Shown here: positions 26,512 to 35,497 of the stretch, one piece after another
Layout of the letters: every line of letters begins with the position of its first letter
Numbering within the stretch: position 1 is the stretch's first letter
Source of the DNA: Bacteroidales bacterium
GTDB taxonomy: Bacteria; Bacteroidota; Bacteroidia; Bacteroidales; TTA-H9
NCBI GenBank assembly: GCA_030656615.1
Contig: JAUSOY010000078.1
Span: 95,910 to 159,909 of the forward strand
Direction of reading: 5' to 3'
Length of the DNA stretch: 64,000 nt
Program-made: the position numbers and the translations under genes
The notes under the pieces: model-generated
The model's database searches: none
Told to the model about the DNA's origin: nothing
The model's input: the letters and a program-made list of their open reading frames with translations, nothing else

Positions 26512-28590
26512 CTATAGACTTCCTCCCCTGCGACGTAAAGCCCATTCGGTAATCATAAGGACCAATAATAAAACAAGCAACCATAGGAATGATGCAGCAT
26601 CGGTAAAGTGCTTTTCGGTATATATAATCGGTTTAATATCCTTTCGGTTCAACAAATCGTCCATTAATTGAGGTCCATCAGATAAGCCATACATCTTTCC
26701 ACCATTCGAGCTAAGCTGATTCAAAAAATGATGATTTGCCACCGTTTGAATGCCTTCAATTTGTATCGACTTTACCGTAATAAATCCATTTTTACGATGG
26801 ATAGAATCTTCGAACTGAGTTGAAGCTTCCCATCGATATACCCCTGCAGGCATACGACCCGCTTCAAGCGAATAAAACAGGCCGCTACGGCTGAAATTAA
26901 ATGGATACTCGTGGCCTGCAGTATCAATAATTTTCATACTGATATCAGGGATATTTACTGCTTCATAATTGGAATTATACAGTTCGGCTTCAAATACCAT
27001 AAGCTCTGTTTCGTCGATTGCCGGTTTGGATTTGATTTTAAAACGTCCGCCTTGATCTCTTACCACAAGATATTGTACTGCTTTACCAAATAACTCATTA
27101 AACAGCTCATGATTACCGCCAATACTGTATGTTTTTAAACGCCACCACCAGATACCTTCTCCACATATTACTACGGTTCTCCTTTGAGATGATGGATTCG
27201 TTGAGAAAGTCATCAAAGGCCTGGATGTTTCTATTCCGCTGATTTTCTGTGTCAATAAAACAGAAGTACCCGGAGAAACCTGGTAATTTACCGATGGAGA
27301 TACCAATGGGGGCCACTGCCTGATCTGTTTTATAAGTTGATCAGATAAAGCAAACGATGAAAAATTTAAGGATGGTATTGCCTGAGATTCAAATGTTTTA
27401 GAAAGATCCCCTGAAAGTTGAATTCCTGCAGATTGAGAATTAAAATCTGCCATCGAAATATTCTGACTAAGAATATACATGGTAGGAATTCCTCTTGCTT
27501 GTAATTTTTCACAAATGGCTCTCCCCTTTTCATCGATGGATGGAAGAGCATGTAATATTACCACATCAAAGTCTTCCAAGGTTTTTTTAAAATCCTTTAA
27601 AAGAGCGACTTCAACCTGAAAACCCGGATTTTCTTTTAGTACAGATTGTATCGCTTCCAAATCGGGATGTGGCGCTCTGGCTAGCAATAAAATCCGACTC
27701 CTGTTTTCAGCAATATCAATATAGAAATCATAACGGTTATTCGTCCGGTTTTTCTCTGTTTTTTCCTGACTCAATACAACACTAAAACGCGTTAATCCCT
27801 TGCCTGAAGCTTCAAAATCGACCGGAACAGAAATACTGCTACGCTCACTGGAATAGAATATTTTTTTACTATATCGCTCAACACCATTTTCAAAAACTTT
27901 CAAGGATGACGTCTGACCTTTCATACCTGTAGAACTAATATTTATTTCCACAGGTATACGCGCTCCTGGCAATGAAATACGATTATGAAGTACCCTATCG
28001 ATTTTCTGATCGGCATACTCAATGGTATCTCCTGTAGCAATAGCATATACGGGTATCATTGCATGCCCGCCTTGATATACAGGATTGCTTCCGGCATTTA
28101 ATATTCCATCAGATATGATAACTATGGCTGCCGTATTTGTACTGGTATTCGAAACTTCTTCAAATACTTGTCCGAAATTCGTCAATCGATCGGAAAAATC
28201 CGGCAAACCTCCTGACCTTAAATGATCTCCAAAAAGCATACTTTTAACTTCATACCGGTCGCTAAGTTCCTTATGAATTTGATTAATAAACGCAGGTAGT
28301 TCTTGCTTTATTACTACAGAATCTTTAGCAGAAATCATTGAAAATGAATTATCTATAGCAATAAACAGCATCGGTTTTTCTTCCTTCTGAATACTAATCT
28401 GAAGCAAGGGTCCAAGTATCAATATGGCTAAAAGGCTAACCCATAAACCGCGGATAAAAAACAATATAACACGCATTTGCCTTGACAAACCACTATTTTT
28501 TTCCCTGAAATACAAAAGAGCGGCTAATCCAAATCCGCCAATAATGCAAAAAGGCAATAACCACAAGGCTGCATCAAACGTAATATTCAT
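26512..28590 (-). CDS. Membrane-anchored VWA-like domain protein
   Basis: A 692-residue protein with two N-terminal helices (about 8-28 and 38-62), a von Willebrand A-like domain at about 70-190 with the metal-site start IDNSFSM (DxSxS), a long beta-rich extracytoplasmic part, and a C-terminal helix ahead of ALRRRGG. Proteins of this layout occur in Bacteroidota beside Bat-operon and MoxR-type genes, but none is present here. Its function is unknown. It lies downstream of fabG in the same direction, separated by a terminator-like hairpin, and upstream of the YdcF-like gene. Confidence 0.8.
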   Translation of the reverse strand: MNITFDAALWLLPFCIIGGFGLAALLYFREKNSGLSRQMRVILFFIRGLWVSLLAILILGPLLQISIQKEEKPMLFIAIDNSFSMISAKDSVVIKQELPAFINQIHKELSDRYEVKSMLFGDHLRSGGLPDFSDRLTNFGQVFEEVSNTSTNTAAIVIISDGILNAGSNPVYQGGHAMIPVYAIATGDTIEYADQKIDRVLHNRISLPGARIPVEINISSTGMKGQTSSLKVFENGVERYSKKIFYSSERSSISVPVDFEASGKGLTRFSVVLSQEKTEKNRTNNRYDFYIDIAENRSRILLLARAPHPDLEAIQSVLKENPGFQVEVALLKDFKKTLEDFDVVILHALPSIDEKGRAICEKLQARGIPTMYILSQNISMADFNSQSAGIQLSGDLSKTFESQAIPSLNFSSFALSDQLIKQIRQWPPLVSPSVNYQVSPGTSVLLTQKISGIETSRPLMTFSTNPSSQRRTVVICGEGIWWWRLKTYSIGGNHELFNELFGKAVQYLVVRDQGGRFKIKSKPAIDETELMVFEAELYNSNYEAVNIPDISMKIIDTAGHEYPFNFSRSGLFYSLEAGRMPAGVYRWEASTQFEDSIHRKNGFITVKSIQIEGIQTVANHHFLNQLSSNGGKMYGLSDGPQLMDDLLNRKDIKPIIYTEKHFTDAASFLWLLVLLLVLMITEWALRRRGGSL

Positions 28591-28611
28591 CCGCTAAAGA
28601 ATTGTATAAAA

Positions 28612-28657
28612 CACATCCTTCCTGCTTTCTCTATTAATTGAAATCAGAAAGGATGTG
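28612..28657 (-). terminator. Terminator-like hairpin downstream of fabG
   Basis: CACATCCTT (28612-28620) pairs perfectly with AAGGATGTG (28649-28657). On the minus strand the hairpin is followed by GTTTTAT, a weak U tract. It lies 14 bp after the fabG stop codon. Confidence 0.55.
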
Positions 28658-28671
28658 CAGTCAGTTTTGAT

Positions 28672-29418
28672 TTACATCAACATACCACCACAAACATTAA
28701 TAACCTGCCCGCTAACGTATGAACTCAGATCTGATGCCAGGAAAACACAGGTATTCGCTACATCTTCGGGTTTACCGCCCCTGCGAAGAGGAATCCCTTT
28801 AATCCATTCGGTGCGGATATCATCCGGTAATTTGGCGGTCATATCCGTTTCAATAAAACCGGGGGCAATAGCATTGCAACGGATATTTCTGGAACCCAAT
28901 TCCTGGGCAATCGACTTTGTAAAACCAATCAAACCAGCTTTAGATGCTGAATAATTGCTCTGACCAGCGTTTCCACTAACTCCTACCACTGAACTCATAT
29001 TGATAATGGAACCACTGCGGGTTTTAAGCATAATTTTCTGAACTGCTTTTGTCAGATTGAAAGCTGATTTTAGATTCACCTTTATCACCAAATCCCAGTC
29101 GGTTTCCGACATGCGCATTAACAACTGATCGCGTGTAATACCTGCATTATTCACCAGAATATCAACGGTTCCAAAATCCTTCACAACCTCATCAATAAAT
29201 TTTTCAGAAGCTTCAAAAGAGGAAGCATCCGATGCATAGCCCTTGCCCTTAACTCCTAAGGCTGCCAGTTCTTTTTCGAGTGCGATACAATTATCATCGT
29301 AATTCAAATCTGAAAAGGCAATGTTTGCTCCTTCTGCTGCAAAACGAAGTGCGATCGCACGACCTATTCCTCTCGAAGCACCAGTAATTACAGCTACTTT
29401 TCCTTGCAATAGTTTCAT
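28672..29418 (-). CDS. fabG: 3-Oxoacyl-[acyl-carrier-protein] reductase
   Basis: A 248-residue short-chain dehydrogenase/reductase that reduces 3-oxoacyl-ACP with NADPH in fatty-acid elongation. The cofactor motif TGASRGIG is at residues 12-19, NNAG at 90-93, and the catalytic Ser143-Tyr156-Lys160 set is complete (MSSVVGVSGNAG, NYSASKAG). The C-terminus GQVINVCGGMLM matches the FabG family. No other fab gene is adjacent. A TATATTTG -7 element lies about 40 bp upstream on the minus strand. Confidence 0.95.
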   Translation of the reverse strand: MKLLQGKVAVITGASRGIGRAIALRFAAEGANIAFSDLNYDDNCIALEKELAALGVKGKGYASDASSFEASEKFIDEVVKDFGTVDILVNNAGITRDQLLMRMSETDWDLVIKVNLKSAFNLTKAVQKIMLKTRSGSIINMSSVVGVSGNAGQSNYSASKAGLIGFTKSIAQELGSRNIRCNAIAPGFIETDMTAKLPDDIRTEWIKGIPLRRGGKPEDVANTCVFLASDLSSYVSGQVINVCGGMLM

Positions 29419-29458
29419 AGTCTATGTTTTTAAAAAATGTTTCATTGTAAGATTTCTG

Positions 29459-29466
29459 CAAATATA
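29459..29466 (-). promoter_or_regulatory. Candidate -7 element for fabG
   Basis: TATATTTG on the minus strand (matches TAnnTTTG), 40 bp ahead of the fabG ATG. A TTG lies further upstream at non-ideal spacing (about 24 bp). Confidence 0.45.
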
Positions 29467-29622
29467 CTGTTTTGAGAGTATTTGAGCTTACAACAAGACT
29501 GCGGGAACATCAGGGAAATTACAGCCCCTAAATTCAAAAGTTTCAGTTTTTTACAGTTCTCTGAAAAAGTATACGCATGGATACGTATTTTTGTACGAAA
29601 TCCATAAATATTTCAAAGAAAT

Positions 29623-30816
29623 ATGGGAAATATCATGTGGTCTACTGGCCATGACTTATTAAACCGCGAAATAATCCGGGGAAAAAATTGTCATGTGTTT
29701 GATAAACAGGGTAATAGTTACCTTGATATAGAATCAGGAACCTGGAGTACCGTGATTGGTCATTGCCATCCTGCCATTAATCAAGTGCTAATAGAACAGG
29801 CTTCACAGCTTATACATACCGGTTTTAATTATTACCATCCCATAATTGAAGAAGTTTCAGGTCAGATTCTTAAGCTAGTTGACATGCCGGAAGGAAAATG
29901 TGTTTTTCTTTGCTCAGGCAGTGAAGCAATCGAGTACGGAGTTCGTGTTATTCGTTCCATTATTCCAAATTCTTTCCTTTTAACCTTTAATGATACGTAT
30001 TGTGGCGCTTATGGTTCAGCCTCCATCAAGGATAAAAGAGACTGGATATTATACGACTGGCACAATTGCTCCTGTACAAAAGCAGGTAAAGAATGTGAGG
30101 GTGATTGTAAAGAATTTGAAGAAATTCCATTTACTCAAATATCAGGTTTTGTTTTTGAACCAGGTAGCTCCGCTGGATTGGTTAAGTTTCCATCGATAAG
30201 GCTAATTCAGAAAATTGTTGAGAATATTCGAAAAAATATAGGCTATATTCTTGTAAATGAAGTGACAACCGGCATCGGCCGGACAGGTAAATGGTTTGGT
30301 TATCAACACTATGGCATTCATCCTGATCTAGTGGCTCTGGGCAAAGGTTTGGGCAATGGATATCCTGTAAGTTCATTGGCAATGACCAAAAGAACCCATC
30401 AAAATCTTAAAAACAAAGAATTTATTTATGCGCAATCTCATCAAAACGATGCTTTGGGTGCAGCAGTTGCCGGAGCTGTAATAAAAACTATCCAAACCGA
30501 AGGTTTAATTGAACGATGCATAACTCTTGAGGATAAAATTCGCGTAGAACTAGCAGCTTTATCTGAAAAATACCCTTTAATTCGTAAAATACGAGGAAGA
30601 GGATTAATGATAGCCATTGAATTTGAAGACCGCGCTTCCTATATTCATAATCAACTTTTCCAACATGGAATTTTTTGTGCAAAAAGACGAGGGCATGAAG
30701 TATTACGCATCGACCCGCCTCTGACGATTGAACATAAAGATATTGAGCAATTTATTTTTCATTTAGATGATATCCTAAGTAAAATGAAGGCAGCAAGCAG
30801 CTTTTCTAATGAATAA
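29623..30816 (+). CDS. Class III PLP aminotransferase homologue with altered cofactor-site residue
   Basis: A 397-residue protein of the acetylornithine/4-aminobutyrate (class III) aminotransferase family. The Schiff-base lysine is K241 in LVALGKGLGNGYPV, and FLCSGSEAIEYGVR is the PLP-phosphate loop. Two oddities are visible. The family's DEVxTGxGRTG block reads NEVTTGIGRTG, so the Asp that pairs with the PLP ring nitrogen is Asn212. Residues 146-162 hold a Cys-rich insert (C149, C151, C158, C162, plus H147) that could bind metal. The enzyme may be slow, have a changed reaction, or bind a different cofactor state. A GNAT acetyltransferase follows after 49 bp, so the two may modify one small amine. 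Substrate unknown. Confidence 0.87.
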   Translation: MGNIMWSTGHDLLNREIIRGKNCHVFDKQGNSYLDIESGTWSTVIGHCHPAINQVLIEQASQLIHTGFNYYHPIIEEVSGQILKLVDMPEGKCVFLCSGSEAIEYGVRVIRSIIPNSFLLTFNDTYCGAYGSASIKDKRDWILYDWHNCSCTKAGKECEGDCKEFEEIPFTQISGFVFEPGSSAGLVKFPSIRLIQKIVENIRKNIGYILVNEVTTGIGRTGKWFGYQHYGIHPDLVALGKGLGNGYPVSSLAMTKRTHQNLKNKEFIYAQSHQNDALGAAVAGAVIKTIQTEGLIERCITLEDKIRVELAALSEKYPLIRKIRGRGLMIAIEFEDRASYIHNQLFQHGIFCAKRRGHEVLRIDPPLTIEHKDIEQFIFHLDDILSKMKAASSFSNE

Positions 30817-30865
30817 TACCATGATTTTATTGCTTTGTTAGTACCTTCATATAAACTGATTACGA

Positions 30866-31360
30866 ATGATTATAAGAGAAATACATGAAAAGGATGCAAG
30901 TGAATTTTTGATTTTTCTGCAACAACTGGATGAAGAAAGTAAATTCTTGCTGTATGAAGCTGGCGAAAGAGCTGAATCCACTTCTGGAATAGAGTCATAC
31001 ATCCGAAAAATATATGCAAGTTCTTCTTTTTTAATTATTGCAGAAGAAGACAATAAGATTGTCGGATTTTTATCTGCAGAAAGAGGCATAGCCAATCGTA
31101 TAAAGCATTGTGCATACATAGTTACGGGTATTCTAAAAAAGCAGCAGGGAAAAGGTATCGGAACACTTTTTTTTGAAAAGCTGGACGAATGGGCCACAAA
31201 ATCACATATTCATCGCCTCGAACTGACCGTAATGACTCATAATAACATAGCCATACATTTATATGAAAAATCAGGATATCAGATAGAAGGAATAAAAAAG
31301 TCAGCCATGAAAGTGGATGGAAATCATATTGACGAATATTATATGTATAAGTTGATTTGA
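30866..31360 (+). CDS. GNAT-family N-acetyltransferase
   Basis: A 164-residue acetyltransferase. Motif A is seen as YIVTGILKKQQGKGIGTLFF (acetyl-CoA pyrophosphate loop QQGKGIG), followed by RLELTVMTHNNIAIHLYEKSGYQIEG, motif B of the family, and a C-terminal EYYMYKLI strand. It resembles RimI/RimJ-like and small-molecule GNATs. It is 49 bp downstream of the class III aminotransferase and probably in the same transcript. Confidence 0.93.
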   Translation: MIIREIHEKDASEFLIFLQQLDEESKFLLYEAGERAESTSGIESYIRKIYASSSFLIIAEEDNKIVGFLSAERGIANRIKHCAYIVTGILKKQQGKGIGTLFFEKLDEWATKSHIHRLELTVMTHNNIAIHLYEKSGYQIEGIKKSAMKVDGNHIDEYYMYKLI

Positions 31361-31660
31361 CTCACAGGAAACAAATACAGGCCAAAATCCGATTCCCTTC
31401 ACCAAATCGATTCTCAATTCACTCTTTTATATGCTGTATATTAATTCTTATATCAAATATCAAAACATTTTTTGAATATCCTGTAAGAAACTTGTTGGCG
31501 ATCACTGACAACTATCGTTCGAGTTCCAATCTGTTTATTTTTCTGAGTAATCTTTTGTTTTTCATTGACTTCGATGCTGTATTTTTGTATTTTGGCTTTT
31601 CGCATTTGAAATCAACAAATCATAAAAGGGATATTAAGCAACAATTTTAAACAGAATTCG
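31361..31660. other. Intergenic region with a candidate promoter
   Basis: No convincing gene; a 97-codon open frame (31357-31650) lacks any recognisable domain and is probably chance. TATTTTTG at 31580-31587 fits the -7 element, with TTTG at 31554-31557 upstream at 22 bp, giving a predicted start of transcription about 65 nt before the lipoprotein gene. Confidence 0.45.
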
Positions 31661-32449
31661 ATGAAGACAACAATTTACTTCTATTCATGTATATTCATGA
31701 TTATCCTGCTTGTCAGCAGTTGTGGAAAAGATGAAATTAAAACCGGCAAACTGATTTTTACAGCAGTTAAAACAATGCCGGCTAAAAAATCCATACAAAA
31801 CATCAATGAAACGACGACGAACAATTTCAAAGATGGCACAATTACCATGCATACAATCAATTTAAAGCTAACGGTAACCGAAATATGGGTTTCGCAAGGA
31901 GAAGTAACCGAAGGAAGTCCGAACAATTTAATATGGCACCTTATCGGGCAGAATAACGACTTAAAATATTTCGACGAATATGCATTTACAGTAGATGCAT
32001 TACCCGCTGGTGTATATAAAAGTATTAAAATGGTATTTAAAAATATTTGGTATCGTGTGGCTGTTCTTCAATCAGATACCAGCGAAGTAATGGAACTTCG
32101 CGAAAACATGGGAACCAGCGATTGTTCATATGAAGGAACCATTCCTGCTAGCTTCTTTTCAACGGGTGGTAACTATAAAATAAATGAAAACGGCAAATTT
32201 TATCTAACTTCCAGCGGCGAAAAGGTCGGAGGATTCGAAATACAAGAAAATAAAATAGCAAAAGTATACTGGAAACTGGGAGGCACATCCAATATTCCAA
32301 TTACAGCCTGCACCTTTGATTGGGTGGATGTAAACAATAATGGCGTATGGGATTGCGGAACAGACCGTACTGATAACTTTAACTGCCCGCCCGGAGTCGA
32401 TGTTATGTGGGGATTCATTGTCAAATACGAAGACATACCTAAACAATAG
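31661..32449 (+). CDS. Lipoprotein with a Ca-binding-like DxNxNG loop
   Basis: A 262-residue lipoprotein: signal peptide with lipobox LVSSC, so C21 would be lipidated. The mature part is a single beta-rich domain, with NLKLTVTEIWVSQGEVTEG and ALPAGVYKSIKMVF giving a layout like DUF4382-type lipoproteins of Bacteroidota. Near the C-terminus DVNNNGVWDCGTD is an EF-hand/dockerin-like calcium loop flanked by cysteines (C137 region, C218, C230, C240 approximately). No family could be assigned with certainty. It stands alone between the GNAT gene and the cytochrome module. Confidence 0.8.
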   Translation: MKTTIYFYSCIFMIILLVSSCGKDEIKTGKLIFTAVKTMPAKKSIQNINETTTNNFKDGTITMHTINLKLTVTEIWVSQGEVTEGSPNNLIWHLIGQNNDLKYFDEYAFTVDALPAGVYKSIKMVFKNIWYRVAVLQSDTSEVMELRENMGTSDCSYEGTIPASFFSTGGNYKINENGKFYLTSSGEKVGGFEIQENKIAKVYWKLGGTSNIPITACTFDWVDVNNNGVWDCGTDRTDNFNCPPGVDVMWGFIVKYEDIPKQ

Positions 32450-32739
32450 AATAACATAATCGAATCTATGAAATAGCGAATTGCATTTTTTACCAATATC
32501 GTTCGACTCAAAATTGTCATTTCTGATTAAAGTACTGATTTAAAAATAGCTTAGTCCGATATTTCTGTTTTTTTCAGAAATACAACAAGTAAAACCTATT
32601 GTTTTTGAACGATGATATTGTATTATTCGCTTTAATGATCTTATTGGCATTGGCTTCATTTTGGGTTATTTAGCATACGACTTTAATACTCTATATAATT
32701 TTTTAAATGTAAATCACACATTTTCAGGACAATATAACG

Positions 32740-32785
32740 AATTCAACAATAAAAGTTGATGAGTTTGTTGAATTTGCTTTTTTTG
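32740..32785 (+). terminator. Rho-independent terminator
   Basis: AATTCAACAA (32740-32749) pairs perfectly with TTGTTGAATT (32765-32774) and is followed by TGCTTTTTTT on the + strand. It is low in GC but well formed. Confidence 0.65.
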
Positions 32786-32790
32786 ACCTT

Positions 32791-32812
32791 ATCTTTATAC
32801 ATGCATAAAGAT
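32791..32812. promoter_or_regulatory. 22-bp operator-like palindrome upstream of the cytochrome/NrfD module
   Basis: ATCTTTAT-N-CATG-N-ATAAAGAT: 20 of 22 positions are symmetric. It lies 52-73 bp ahead of the tetraheme cytochrome start, where a regulator of the respiratory genes would bind. It does not match the FNR or CRP consensus. Confidence 0.5.
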
Positions 32813-32863
32813 AGATTTATTGAATGTATAATAATTAGCCTTGCAACAAAATTGTAAATACGT

Positions 32864-33310
32864 ATGATACCTCCACAGATTACAAGACTGAGTATAGTAT
32901 TTGCCATAATAATTGGAGTTTTTCTGGTTTTACGACTAATACTGACTCCCGTATCCTTTGGTGAAAAGGGACATTACCGCGCTTTGGCGCTCATAGATAA
33001 TATGGATCATGAAATGCATTACATGGGGAATGAAAGTTGTCAAAACTGTCACGAGCTTGAAACAGAAATGCATGCTTCCGATTTACATTCTGATTTGCCC
33101 TGTGAAGGCTGTCATGGTCCGGCATACCTACATAATTCAAAACCAGACAGTTTTCACTTAGTTAAACCCGAAGGAAGGCAGTTCTGTGCCAAGTGTCATG
33201 AACAGAATGCTGCACGTCCTGGAGATCTTATCAATCAAAAAATCATTGCCGAACACAATCCAGAATACCAATGTATTGAATGTCATAATCCACATAAGCC
33301 ATGGGAGTAA
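32864..33310 (+). CDS. Membrane-anchored tetraheme cytochrome c
   Basis: A 148-residue protein with one N-terminal helix (about residues 9-28, uncleaved anchor or signal peptide) and four CxxCH heme sites in order: CQNCH, CEGCH, CAKCH and CIECH, with additional histidines (HEMH, HASDLH, EHNPEY) able to serve as second axial ligands. It would carry electrons on the periplasmic side. It overlaps the Fe-S gene by 10 bp, and the NrfD-like gene follows, so the three form a quinone-linked electron-transfer module similar in plan to NrfBCD. Confidence 0.93.
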   Translation: MIPPQITRLSIVFAIIIGVFLVLRLILTPVSFGEKGHYRALALIDNMDHEMHYMGNESCQNCHELETEMHASDLHSDLPCEGCHGPAYLHNSKPDSFHLVKPEGRQFCAKCHEQNAARPGDLINQKIIAEHNPEYQCIECHNPHKPWE

Positions 33311-34068
33311 AAAAAACGAAAACAGACCGTCGCGAGTTTCTCGAAAAACTTGCCATTATTGCCGGTGGCGTGATCGCTGTCAGTATTGTAAAACCGTTTG
33401 GCAGCATACTCTTTGCCGCTGTAAAACGACCCGAGACAGGCCCGTGGTACGGCATGGGCATCAATATATCAAAATGTATAGGATGTGGAAATTGTGTCAA
33501 GGCATGTAAGAGTGAAAACGATATTCCCAATGAGCCATTTTTCTTCAGAACCTGGGTCGAACAATATACCATTAAAAATGATGAAACCGTTGTGGTTGAA
33601 TCACCTAATGGAGGTATGGACGGATTTTCCCAAAGTGTACCTGATGAAGAAATATTCCGTTCATTTTTTGTCCCTAAACTTTGCAATCAATGCGCTCATT
33701 CACCATGTGTACAAGTATGTCCGGTAGGTGCCACCTTCGAAAGTCCTGAGGGGGTTGTTTTGGTTGATAGCAAATATTGCCTCGGATGCCGGTATTGCAT
33801 TCAAGCCTGCCCGTATGGTACCCGCTTCATTAATCCTGTTACCAATGTAGTAGATAAATGTACCCTTTGTTATCATCGTATCATGAACGGCCAATCCACC
33901 GCCTGTGCATTAGTATGTCCTACCGGAGCACGTATTTTTGGCGACATCAATGATGAAGAAGGAGAATTGCATGCATTTTTAAAAGAAAACATTACCCATG
34001 TTTTAAAAGCTCATCTGAATACCGGTTCAAAAGTTTATTACAAAGATTTAAGTCCAAACGTTCATTAA
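33301..34068 (+). CDS. Tat-type ferredoxin-like subunit with four [4Fe-4S] clusters (NrfC/PsrB-like)
   Basis: A 255-residue iron-sulfur protein. The N-terminus DRREFLEKLAIIAGG is a twin-arginine signal (R10-R11) with a following hydrophobic stretch. Four cysteine groups follow: CIGCGNCVKAC, CNQCAHSPCVQVCP, CLGCRYCIQACP and CTLC-x11-CALVCP, the pattern of NrfC, DmsB and PsrB subunits that bind four cubane clusters. It would link the membrane subunit downstream to the tetraheme cytochrome upstream, in the periplasm. It overlaps the cytochrome gene and ends 1 bp before the NrfD-like gene. Confidence 0.95.
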   Translation: MGVKKTKTDRREFLEKLAIIAGGVIAVSIVKPFGSILFAAVKRPETGPWYGMGINISKCIGCGNCVKACKSENDIPNEPFFFRTWVEQYTIKNDETVVVESPNGGMDGFSQSVPDEEIFRSFFVPKLCNQCAHSPCVQVCPVGATFESPEGVVLVDSKYCLGCRYCIQACPYGTRFINPVTNVVDKCTLCYHRIMNGQSTACALVCPTGARIFGDINDEEGELHAFLKENITHVLKAHLNTGSKVYYKDLSPNVH

Positions 34069-34069
34069 T

Positions 34070-35278
34070 ATGGAAAATCATTTCGAACATCTCTATGAGG
34101 TTCTTTCAAAGGTAGATGGGTATATTTATCCCAACGAAATAGAGCTGCATTGGTCCATTTTAATTGTTCTATACCCCTACATTACAGGTCTCGTAGCCGG
34201 GGCATTTATTCTAGCTTCACTGGAAAGAGTATTTAATGTAAAGGTACTCAAGCCAACCTATCATCTTTCGTTGATTGCAGCATTGGCCTTTCTTTTAACA
34301 GCAACATTACCGCTCATTTTTCATCTCACACAACCCCAGCGGTTTTTCGAAATCATGATTACTCCGAATCCAACATCAGCAATGGCCATCTTCGGTTTCG
34401 TCTATATGTGGTATTTAATGGTGGTATTGCTCCTTGAAATATGGTTTGATTACAGAAAGGATTTTGTTCTGTGGGCAAGAGAAAGTAAAGGAATAAAAAA
34501 ATGGATATACACAATTCTTACCTTGGGTGTTACTGACATTTCGCCCAAAGCACTAAAGTGGGATGAGAAAATCGGATACTTTGTTACTGTAATAGGAATA
34601 CCCTCAGCATTTTTACTTCACGGATATGTAGGTTTTATATTTGGTTCCATCAAAGCAAATCCCTGGTGGTCGAGTGTGATGATGCCGGTTATTTTTCTAT
34701 TTTCAGCAATGGTTTCTGGCATCGCTCTCGTTTTATTTTTATATATGATTGTTTCGTTTATACGTAAAATTCCAAGTGATATGAAATGCTTGGATACCAT
34801 TGGTCAATATCTGTTTTATATTCTAATTCTGGATTTTACCTTGGAAGCACTTGACCAGATTCATCGCTTTTATGAAGCCGAAGAATCTTTTGCTACCCTT
34901 CAAATGCTAATGTCAGGAAAGCTTTATATAACCCTCTTTATTATTCAAATATTGATTGGTACAGTAATTCCTCTTATAGCACTTGGGCTATTCCAGTTTT
35001 ATAAACCCGCAGAAAAAATTAGGCGGATTACATATTTCATTATAAGCATTGTAGTATTGGTTGGTATTTTCTTTATGCGCTGGAATGTCGTTATTGGAGG
35101 TCAGCTTTTTTCTAAAAGTTTTTATGGTTTTACAAACTTCAAACTCATTCTCGCTGGTCAAGAAGGTCTTTTCGTTTCACTCATGCTTCTGGCTTTACCT
35201 TTTGCAATATTTGCCTTTTTACTTTGGCTATTACCCCCCTGGAAAAAGCACGACATTATTGAAGTTTCTGATGATTAG
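34070..35278 (+). CDS. NrfD/PsrC-family quinone-binding membrane subunit
   Basis: A 402-residue integral membrane protein with about nine to ten helices. The family features are an early YPYITGLVAGAFILASL helix, HLTQPQRFFEIMITPNPTSA, typical of the NrfD quinone-site region, and SVMMPVIFLFSAMVSGIAL. It exchanges electrons between menaquinol and the Fe-S subunit. It is the last gene of the cytochrome/Fe-S/NrfD trio. No molybdopterin enzyme, NrfA or sulfite reductase lies beside it, so the terminal acceptor enzyme must be encoded elsewhere. Confidence 0.94.
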   Translation: MENHFEHLYEVLSKVDGYIYPNEIELHWSILIVLYPYITGLVAGAFILASLERVFNVKVLKPTYHLSLIAALAFLLTATLPLIFHLTQPQRFFEIMITPNPTSAMAIFGFVYMWYLMVVLLLEIWFDYRKDFVLWARESKGIKKWIYTILTLGVTDISPKALKWDEKIGYFVTVIGIPSAFLLHGYVGFIFGSIKANPWWSSVMMPVIFLFSAMVSGIALVLFLYMIVSFIRKIPSDMKCLDTIGQYLFYILILDFTLEALDQIHRFYEAEESFATLQMLMSGKLYITLFIIQILIGTVIPLIALGLFQFYKPAEKIRRITYFIISIVVLVGIFFMRWNVVIGGQLFSKSFYGFTNFKLILAGQEGLFVSLMLLALPFAIFAFLLWLLPPWKKHDIIEVSDD

Positions 35279-35476
35279 TTTATATTTTTTATTCTGCCTG
35301 AAGCTTCATTTTAGCCGGAATATTTTCCTGATTCTGCCTTGCTAGTCGAAGAAAATCATTATAAAGTCGCATAACAGTGATTATTAGGACAATGCAAATG
35401 ATACAATAATAGTGGTTAAAGCCTCATAATTATCCGTCAGACAGGACTAATCTGCAAACAATTGAAAAAAAATCCC

Positions 35477-35484
35477 TAGTTTTG
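35477..35484 (+). promoter_or_regulatory. Candidate -7 element of the metal-efflux operon
   Basis: TAGTTTTG matches TAnnTTTG, about 14-20 bp before the possible starts of the His-rich gene. No TTG at the ideal upstream spacing was found. Confidence 0.4.
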
Positions 35485-35497
35485 TAAAAACTTTTTG

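Larger units (their letters stand above)
32450..32863. other. 414-bp intergenic region with hairpins and an operator-like palindrome
   Basis: No coding sequence. It holds a small hairpin (ATTTCTG 32561-32567 / CAGAAAT 32575-32581), a terminator-like structure (32740-32785) and a 22-bp near-perfect palindrome (32791-32812) between that terminator and the cytochrome gene. A terminator almost 300 bp after the lipoprotein stop codon suggests either a long 3' UTR or a small RNA. Confidence 0.5.

Noticed and set aside
29581..29593. Promoter of the class III aminotransferase (TATTTTTG)
   Set aside because: The -7 match is fair, but no TTG was found at a proper upstream distance, so it was not called.
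31357..31650. 97-codon open frame after the GNAT gene
   Set aside because: No recognisable domain, start or ribosome site, Leu/Phe/Ser-rich and in a promoter region; most likely chance.
32864..35278. Complete cytochrome c nitrite reductase (Nrf) operon
   Set aside because: Only the electron-transfer subunits are seen; no pentaheme NrfA is present.
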